Shown here piece by piece: positions 58,488 through 64,000 of a stretch of 64,000 nt of DNA (the first letter of the stretch is position 1; the number at the start of each line of letters is the position of its first letter). The notes beneath the pieces are model-generated. The model searched no databases. It saw only the letters and a list, made by a program, of their open reading frames with translations, and was not told where the DNA came from. Location of the stretch: contig CAVWHY010000012.1 in the NCBI GenBank assembly GCA_963754955.1, positions 1,634,839-1,698,838 of the forward strand, in the 5' to 3' direction. This DNA is from CAVQJU01 sp963754955. GTDB lineage: Bacteria; Acidobacteriota; Vicinamibacteria; Vicinamibacterales; CAVVIG01. The position numbers were made by a program, and so were the translations under genes.

Positions 58488-59578
58488 GCCACTCGGGGCG
58501 GCAACAGGTACAGTGTCATGGCGAAGATCGCATAGACCATCAGCAGCAGGACACCCACGAACCACGTCGAGCGTCCGCTGTTGGTCACCAACGAGGCGCT
58601 CATCGTGGCGATGAACATCATCACGATGGCACCAGGCCAGAACTGCAGGTCCATCGGCGTCGGCCCGATCAGATAGCTCACGAGCACCAGCACCGGCGCG
58701 ACGAAGAGCGCGATTTGGGACGCGCTGCCCAGCGCGACGCCGACGCTCAAGTCCAGGCGGTTCTTGCGCGCTCCCGAAAACGCCGAGGCCATTTCCGCCG
58801 CGGCGCCGACCAGCGCCACGACGATGAACCCCACGAACGCCGGGCTCATTCCGAAGGCCTCCGCCGCCTTCTGCACCGACTCGACAAACACCTCGCTGAC
58901 CATGGCCACCAGCACCGTGACGCCGGCCAGCGTCGCGAGGGCCAGACCCATGGGCCACGGCGCGTCGCCGGCCTCGCCGGCTTCCGCGCTGGCGAACAGT
59001 TCGGGATGCGTTTTCAAAGAGAAGAACATGCCCAACCCGTAGGCGACGATGAGCAGCACGGACAGACCCACGCTCAATTTCTGAGTGAACGCGGCCCCGG
59101 CAACGGAGTCGGCTTGCGACACCGCCGAGGGAATCAACAAGGCGACCGTTGCCAGGAAGAGCAGGCCCGCTTGCATGCGGGCGCTGATGCGGTTGTATTC
59201 CTGGACGTGGTATTTGAGTCCGCCGAGGAGAAGGGACGCGCCCAGCATGAACAACGTGTTGGTGACGATCGCGCCGGCAAGGGACGCCTTCACCAGGACA
59301 TATTGCCCGGCGCGCAAGGCGGTGAGGGCAATGACCAGTTCCGTCAGATTCCCCAGCGTCGCATTGAGCAGGCCACCGACCGCGTCACCTGTCTTGGCCG
59401 CCACGGATTCGGTGGCGTGACTGAGCAAAGCAGCCAGCGGCACGATGGCCAGGACGGACAGTACGAAGAGAAGCGTGTGCGCGTCGTGTTCGAGGGTTTC
59501 GGCGGCGAACACCACGGGCACGAAGGCCAGCAGCCAGAGCAGCTTGTTGTGCTGAATTTCTTCGAGCAGTGGCTTCAT
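58484..59578 (-). CDS. Ca2+/H+ antiporter (CaCA superfamily, CAX type)
   Basis: 364 aa with about eleven helices from ATG 59578. Two alpha-repeats carry the conserved acidic motifs: LGNLTELVIALTALRAGQYV and VGAAAEMASAFSGARKNRLD (each with the transport Glu), followed by SVGVALGSASQIALFVAPVL. A cation/proton exchanger that expels or sequesters calcium or manganese. Its stop overlaps the VIT-like gene start (ATGA). First intact gene of a leftward ion-transport run. Confidence 0.92.
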   Translation of the reverse strand: MKPLLEEIQHNKLLWLLAFVPVVFAAETLEHDAHTLLFVLSVLAIVPLAALLSHATESVAAKTGDAVGGLLNATLGNLTELVIALTALRAGQYVLVKASLAGAIVTNTLFMLGASLLLGGLKYHVQEYNRISARMQAGLLFLATVALLIPSAVSQADSVAGAAFTQKLSVGLSVLLIVAYGLGMFFSLKTHPELFASAEAGEAGDAPWPMGLALATLAGVTVLVAMVSEVFVESVQKAAEAFGMSPAFVGFIVVALVGAAAEMASAFSGARKNRLDLSVGVALGSASQIALFVAPVLVLVSYLIGPTPMDLQFWPGAIVMMFIATMSASLVTNSGRSTWFVGVLLLMVYAIFAMTLYLLPPRVA

Positions 59579-59590
59579 GCGTCAATCCTG

Positions 59591-59829
59591 TTCTGATGTG
59601 GATTTCGCCCGAAAGAAACTTGCTGACGACGGCGAAGAAATACCGGGTGGACAGTCCGCACATCAGGATGCCGGTCAAGCCCTCCACCGGGCCGAGCAGC
59701 CGCCACTTGTGCGGCAGCACCAAATCACCGTAACGCAGCGTGGTGGACTTGGCTCGTGTACGTCGAACATGCCATCCGGGCCGCGCGCGGACTTGCCAGC
59801 CTCACCGATCATTTCCACGGGTTGATTCA
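59591..59829 (-). pseudogene. Truncated K+ channel pore relic fused to a short start
   Basis: Minus-strand frames give a plausible start MNQPVEMIGEAGKSARGPDG (ATG 59829), then TTLRYGDLVLPHKWRLLGPV and EGLTGILMCGLSTRYFFAVV. The latter is the pore helix end and second helix of a two-helix potassium channel, but the filter is TTLRYGD instead of TTLGYGD and everything before it is missing. At the breakpoint 21 bp (59744-59764) are identical to a piece of the OsmC gene. No proper stop before the antiporter gene is seen. Confidence 0.66.
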
Positions 59830-59853
59830 TGGAGTCCGGTCCTCCGGGGCCCC

Positions 59854-61593
59854 TCAATCGACCCGGTGGATCTTGCGATAGCGGCTGACTGCCGCACCCA
59901 GCGTCGGGAAAAAGGCCTCCTCGCCGAAACGCGTGAACAGCCCGAATCGCTTCAGCTTGTCCGTGACCGGGTCCTTCATCTCGGCAAAACACAACTCGAT
60001 GCTGGCCGCGCGCAGGGTTTCGTGCAATTCGACCAGGACATCCGCGGCAGTGACGTCCACGCTGGTGATCGGTTCCGCCGCCACGACGAGCCAGCGCACC
60101 GGCGTAGGCGATGTGGCCACCGCATCCAGCACGCGGTCATGGAACAGTTCGGCATTGGCGAAGAACAAGGGCGCATCCCAGCGAAACAGGACCAGACCGG
60201 GGACCAGGCGGGCATCGGGATAGCGCCGGATGTCGTGGTAGCCCTCGAGGCCCTCGGCGCGACCCAGCACCGCAGAGTACGGACGCCAGCCGTCCCAGAG
60301 GAATTCAATCACGGCAACCACGATCGCCAGCCCGATGCCCGGAATCGCGCCCAGCACCGCCACGCCGACGGTACAGACGATCGAGAGCCAGAATTCCCAG
60401 CGCTGGATGCGAAAGATTCGACCGAGGTCGGTGACCTCGATCAGGCCGATAGCCGAGGCGATCACGACCGCAGCCAATGCACTGGAGGGCAGATGCTGCA
60501 GGAGGTCCGGCGCGACCAGCAGCAGCAGGGCCACGCTGAGCGCGCCGACAACGCCGGTCAGTTGGGTTCTGGCACCTGCGGCTTCAGCCACGGGCGTGCG
60601 TGATGAACTGCTGCTGATGGGAAACCCCTGAAAGAATCCAGCGGCGACGTTGGCGGCCCCGAGACCGACCATCTCCTGATTGGGATCCACATACGTCCGC
60701 GTCCGGGCCGCATAGGAGCGCGACAACACGCTGGTGTCGGCGAACGACACCAGGGCGACGGCGAGGCCGCCGATGAGAACGGGGCCCATATCGGCGTAGG
60801 TGATCCATGGGATGGCGAACGCCGGCAGGCCTTGCGGGAGGGAGCCGAGTACCGACACGCCCGCGCGGGCCGCCAGGTCCATCGCACCCACGACGATCGT
60901 TGCTCCAACCACGGCGATCAGGATGCCCGGCACGCGCTTACTGCCCTTCAGCAGCAGGATCACCGCCAGGGTACCTGCGCCAACGAGGAACGTCGTCCAG
61001 TTGGTTCGGTCGTCAAGTATCGCCATCGCGATCGCCAAGAGGTTTCTCACCGGCCCGTTGCTCTCGATCGAGAACCCGAACAGCTTGGGCAATTGACTGA
61101 TCAGCACCGTCAGGGCAATGCCGTTCATGTATCCATAACGGATCGGCTTGGACAGGAGTTCGGTGACGAATCCCAGACGTGCCAGGCCGGCCAGAATGCA
61201 CACGGTCCCTGAGACGATCGCCATCATGCCGGCCAGAGCGATGGAACGCATCGGGTCACCGCCAGACAGCGGCAGGACGACGGCGAGGATGAGGGCAGCC
61301 AGCGACGAGTCGGGTCCCAGCACAAGGATGCGGCTGGGACCGAACAGCGCATAGGCCACCAGTGGAACGATGGTCGCGTAGAGTCCGTAGATGCCCGGCA
61401 CCCCCGATGCCACCGCATAGGCGATCCCGACGGGCACCAGCATCGTTGTCAGCACCAGTCCGGCCACAATATCGTGGCGCAGCCAGGCCGACTGGTAGCT
61501 GGCTAGGGTGCGCAGACCCGGCAGCCACCGTCTCCAGCCCGCCTGATCCCGCTGTGCGAGCGCAATGCGGCCTGGTTCTGTACGCGCCGTCAC
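59854..61593 (-). CDS. SulP-family anion transporter with STAS domain
   Basis: 579 aa from ATG 61593. Helices with the SulP signature (VAGLVLTTMLVPVGIAYAVA, VPGIYGLYATIVPLVAYALF, GPSRILVLGPDSSLAALILA), PNQEMVGLGAANVAAGFFQG and FPISSSSSRTPVAEAAGA, then a C-terminal STAS domain (LVPGLVLFRWDAPLFFANAE and PITSVDVTAADVLVELHETL). Transports sulfate, bicarbonate or related anions. Its stop lies 24 bp from the channel relic start on the same strand. Confidence 0.93.
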   Translation of the reverse strand: MTARTEPGRIALAQRDQAGWRRWLPGLRTLASYQSAWLRHDIVAGLVLTTMLVPVGIAYAVASGVPGIYGLYATIVPLVAYALFGPSRILVLGPDSSLAALILAVVLPLSGGDPMRSIALAGMMAIVSGTVCILAGLARLGFVTELLSKPIRYGYMNGIALTVLISQLPKLFGFSIESNGPVRNLLAIAMAILDDRTNWTTFLVGAGTLAVILLLKGSKRVPGILIAVVGATIVVGAMDLAARAGVSVLGSLPQGLPAFAIPWITYADMGPVLIGGLAVALVSFADTSVLSRSYAARTRTYVDPNQEMVGLGAANVAAGFFQGFPISSSSSRTPVAEAAGARTQLTGVVGALSVALLLLVAPDLLQHLPSSALAAVVIASAIGLIEVTDLGRIFRIQRWEFWLSIVCTVGVAVLGAIPGIGLAIVVAVIEFLWDGWRPYSAVLGRAEGLEGYHDIRRYPDARLVPGLVLFRWDAPLFFANAELFHDRVLDAVATSPTPVRWLVVAAEPITSVDVTAADVLVELHETLRAASIELCFAEMKDPVTDKLKRFGLFTRFGEEAFFPTLGAAVSRYRKIHRVD

Positions 61594-61851
61594 CGCCTCA
61601 GCCTATCCGATCCGACGCGATACTCTTGACGCTTAGCTCACCGGCTCTGCACCTGGCCATCTCCAAGCTGTTCGTACACACGCGCCGAGCCTTTCACGAC
61701 TGGTGGCAGTCTCCACTGCGAGGCATGTAGCGACGCTCGAGGCCACTCGTCATCGTCCTGTGTGTGTGATGATGGTCAACGCCGACGCTCGAAGCGGGTA
61801 GCTGGCGTTGCCGTACGCCGCCAGGCGGGGAGCGGAAAGGACTGACGGCCT
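61594..61851. other. Divergent gap between SulP and OsmC genes
   Basis: 258 bp between two divergent starts. It must hold both promoters. No repeat or extra ORF is evident. Confidence 0.35.
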
Positions 61852-62292
61852 ATGGACAACGAGGAACGGCAAGGCGTTGTCATCATACGAGGTGACGCGA
61901 CCGGTTTTGCCCAGGAGATCATCGCCGGCGCGCATCAGTTCGTCTGCGACGAACCGACATCAGTCGGCGGAACAGACCGCGGCCCGACGCCGTACGACCT
62001 GCTCCTTGCTGGACTTGGCTCGTGTACGTCCATCACGATCGCGATGTTCGCGCGGCGCAAGCAGTGGGCGCTTGAGCGTGTCACGGTTCGCCTCCATCAT
62101 TCGCGCGTCCACGCCCAAGATTGTGCCGATTGCGAAACGCGCCCGGCCAAACTCACGCTCATTGAACGAGACATCGAGCTCGAAGGCATCCTGGACGAGG
62201 AACAACGTGCGCGGCTGTTGGCGATTGCTAATCGCTGCCCGGTGCATCTGACGCTGACATCCCAAATGGAGATCAGGACCAAACTGGTATGA
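61852..62292 (+). CDS. OsmC family peroxidase-like protein
   Basis: 146 aa. OsmC/Ohr fold with GPTPYDLLLAGLGSCTSITI (catalytic Cys), ALERVTVRLHHSRVHAQDCA and a final NRCPVHLTLTSQMEIRT (second Cys). These reduce organic hydroperoxides with thiols. A bipartite arrangement CDEP ... GSCTS fits the YhfA-like branch. The segment at 62010-62030 matches the breakpoint of the channel relic at 59744-59764. Followed after 10 bp by the NmrA-like gene. Confidence 0.92.
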   Translation: MDNEERQGVVIIRGDATGFAQEIIAGAHQFVCDEPTSVGGTDRGPTPYDLLLAGLGSCTSITIAMFARRKQWALERVTVRLHHSRVHAQDCADCETRPAKLTLIERDIELEGILDEEQRARLLAIANRCPVHLTLTSQMEIRTKLV

Positions 62293-62302
62293 CGAGGGAT
62301 CG

Positions 62303-63148
62303 ATGATTCTCGTGACTGGCGGCATCGGGAGTGAACTGTTGCGATTGCTGTCACAGGCGGCTGTTCCCGCACGCGCGCTGACCCGCAATCTGCAACGAGC
62401 GCAGACACTGCCTGGCATCACATGGGTTGTCGGAGATTTGGCTCGACCAGAAACGTTAGCAGCGGCGTTCGAGGGTGCCAAGACCGTATTCCTTCTCACA
62501 CACTATCTCGACGACATGGTGGAGTTGCAGCACAACGCGATTACTGCAGCGCGCGCCGCGGGCGTGACACACGTTGTGAAGGTTTCGGCCTTCGCCGCAT
62601 CGGACCACTCCAACGCCCCATCGGGGCGATGGCACTACCAGGTCGAGAAGGAACTGCAAGCGTCCGGGCTGGCCTGGACGATGCTCAGGCCCTCACCACT
62701 TCATGCAGAACCTTCTTGCCCAGGCTGAGTACGTCATCAAAGAGGGCGCGATCTACTCGCCTTCAGGTGACGGCAAAATCCCTTACATCGATGCGCGTGA
62801 CGTCGCCGCGGTCGCCTGTGTCACGCTCACTCAGCCGGGACATCTCGGCAAGAAATATGTGCTGACGGGAAGTGAAGCGATCTCGTATCGCCAAGCTGCA
62901 CGGATCATCGGCGCCGTCATCGGCAAGAAACTGCGGTTTGTCGATGAGTCTCCAGAGGACGCGCGGGCGCGCCGCATTCGAGAAGGCATGTCGCCCGCCG
63001 TCATCGAGAGCATTCTCGCGATCGGTGCCTATCAGCGGGCGGGCGGAAAAACGTCACGATCACCAACACCGTCGTTGATCTCACTGGCCGGCCGCCACGA
63101 ACCGTCGCCGAGTTCGTTCAAGAGCACGCTGCAGTCTTCCGCGGTTAA
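62303..63148 (+). CDS. NmrA-like NAD(P)-binding protein (frameshifted)
   Basis: From ATG 62303, MILVTGGIGSELLRLLSQ shows the Rossmann start with a loop about three residues shorter than the usual GATGxxG. Then GITWVVGDLARPETLAAAFE, KTVFLLTHYLDDMVELQHNA, THVVKVSAFAASDHSNAPSG and GLAWTMLRPS. After a frame change near 62697, YIDARDVAAVACVTLTQPGH, YVLTGSEAISYRQAARIIGA, and a second change near 63050 to VVDLTGRPPRTVAEFVQEHA. NAD(P)H sensor or azoreductase/quinone reductase-like. Likely cotranscribed with osmC. Confidence 0.8.
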
Positions 63149-63415
63149 CACGCCTGCATCGCTTGCTGTCTAAGAAGTCAACACAGATAAGACGCTAGCG
63201 CCAAATCGCAGGCGCCACATGCCGCCGTACGTGACAGCAAGAGAGTCGGGGGCATTTCGGCACAACATTTGGCTGAGGACTCAATACGCGACGCGTCGGC
63301 CACTCGCTCCGCCGCGCAGCCGGCGGGTCGAGGCCAGTGCCTGCTGCGCAAACTCTCGTTGCGCGAATCGCTGTAAGTGTTCAGACGAGATTCAAAGGTC
63401 TTACACAGTCTTCCC

Positions 63416-63438
63416 CCGACGCGCGGCGTCGGCTTTTC
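63416..63438 (+). terminator. Weak hairpin terminator downstream of the NmrA gene
   Basis: CCGACGC (63416-63422), loop GCG and GCGTCGG (63426-63432) form a 7-bp GC stem followed by CTTTTCC. The T tract is short, so efficiency may be modest. It could end the osmC-NmrA transcript or be part of the tRNA upstream region. Confidence 0.4.
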
Positions 63439-63539
63439 CAAGTCGCTGAATTTGCGCGCGTTAGCAGTTTGCTGCACGAGTGGTCGCGGCGTGTGCGATA
63501 ATCGTTTGTCATCCGCTCGCAAGTGTTGATTCTAAAGAT

Positions 63540-63629
63540 GGAGAGATGTCCGAGTGGTTGAAGGAGCACGCTTGGAAAGCGTGTGTAGGGGAAACCCTAC
63601 CGAGGGTTCGAATCCCTCTCTCTCCGCCA
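63540..63629 (+). tRNA. tRNA-Ser(GGA)
   Basis: Acceptor stem GGAGAGA/TCTCTCC (63540-63546 with 63619-63625), anticodon stem CACGC/GCGTG around loop TTGGAAA with anticodon GGA at 63574-63576, long serine-type variable arm (TGTAGGGGAAACCCTACC), T arm GAGGG-TTCGAAT-CCCTC, discriminator G and encoded CCA. Reads Ser codons UCC/UCU. A GATAAT -10-like box lies at about 63497-63502. Integrase gene at right ends 11 bp downstream, so this tRNA is probably the target of an element extending past the window. Confidence 0.97.
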
Positions 63630-63640
63630 ATTAACTTGTT

Positions 63641-64000
63641 CTACCGAGCGGACTTAGCGATCTCGGTAGCACCCGTTGCCACGATGTTGCCACGAGTCGA
63701 GGGGACAGTCGGGGTTTCCAACAGTCGAATTGCGCTTTCAACCACCGCCGGCGTCAAGTGCATGTAGCGTTGCGTCGTCGTCAGATCGGCATGCCCCGCC
63801 AATTCCTGAATCGCCCGAGCCGGCGCCCCGCGCATCGCCAGATGCGAGCAGAAGGTGTGACGCAGCATGTGCGGCCCGTTGTTGAATAGCCCGGCGCGCT
63901 GCGCCGCACGACGCACCAACCCCTGGACCGCTCCTTCAGTGAACGGCAACCAGTCATCCTGATACAGCACTCGTGGCCCGCGAAGGTGCCGATGCGCGCG
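63641..64000 (-). CDS. Tyrosine recombinase/integrase, C-terminal part (cut by window edge)
   Basis: The last 119 or so codons of a tyrosine recombinase. Visible catalytic motifs are PHMLRHTFCSHLAMRG (Arg-His box with Arg and His) and LAGHADLTTTQRYMHLTPAV (His and nucleophilic Tyr). The tail (ETPTVPSTRGNIVATGATEI) is polar. It reads toward the tRNA and stops 11 bp from its 3' end, the usual arrangement for an island or phage integrated at a tRNA. The element body must lie to the right of the window. Confidence 0.9.
   Translation of the reverse strand, partial: RAHRHLRGPRVLYQDDWLPFTEGAVQGLVRRAAQRAGLFNNGPHMLRHTFCSHLAMRGAPARAIQELAGHADLTTTQRYMHLTPAVVESAIRLLETPTVPSTRGNIVATGATEIAKSAR

Noticed and set aside
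1..64000. CRISPR arrays
   Set aside because: The tandem repeats have 7-8 nt units without spaced unique sequences of constant length, and no cas genes are present.

Overview
The window is GC-rich (roughly 65 percent by eye), densely coded DNA from a Gram-negative, aerobic soil or sediment type bacterium. PadR next to a permease-prefix protein, a winged-helix/TolB/TPR regulator, a DUF3604 lipoprotein with PpiC and HupE, and many hybrid sensor kinases resemble what is seen in Acidobacteriota (Vicinamibacteria-like). That taxonomic placement is inference, since no rRNA gene is present.

Layout. 1-5 kb: urease operon on the minus strand, transcribed ureD-ureAB-ureC-ureF-ureG, with many apparent frameshifts. 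5-13.9 kb: two cyclophilins, a PhzF protein, glycogen branching enzyme, an MFS transporter, a secreted DUF4412-like protein, an EVE protein, a Mug-type glycosylase, a methyltransferase and an MscL with an added zinc ribbon. 14.1-19.6 kb: SixA phosphatase, HAD dehalogenase, ClC-CBS channel, ECF sigma/anti-sigma pair and small stress-type enzymes. 19.6-30 kb: signalling block with CheB-CheR, two hybrid kinases and an RsbRD-type kinase around small redox genes. 30-41.7 kb: HupE/PpiC/DUF3604 operon, winged-helix/TPR regulator, rhodanese, MauG-like dihaem peroxidase group, AraC regulator, metallothionein and a quinone-reductase-like enzyme. 41.8-47 kb: phosphoketolase and an unusual in-frame ion-channel/aminotransferase chimera. 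47-54.8 kb: REC protein with its kinase, then a DyP peroxidase operon (outer-membrane barrel, two unknowns, DyP, DoxX-like membrane protein).

54.8-64 kb is a recombination-prone accessory region. It holds a tyrosine-recombinase relic whose catalytic C-terminal segment is inverted in place, a PadR gene with a near-perfect palindromic operator on its promoter, a 42-bp copy of the 5' half of a tRNA-Ser, an ion-transport cassette (Ca2+/H+ antiporter, VIT-like protein, K+ channel relic, SulP), OsmC and NmrA genes, and then the intact tRNA-Ser(GGA). An integrase reads toward this tRNA from the right edge.

Two window-wide properties stand out. Many intergenic gaps hold short-period (7-8 nt) tandem repeats, mostly arranged as inverted arms, and two genes appear to take their ATG from such a repeat. 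About 25 apparent frameshifts occur, concentrated in the first 7 kb. Some probably reflect assembly indels, so frameshifted genes are reported as genes with the break stated.
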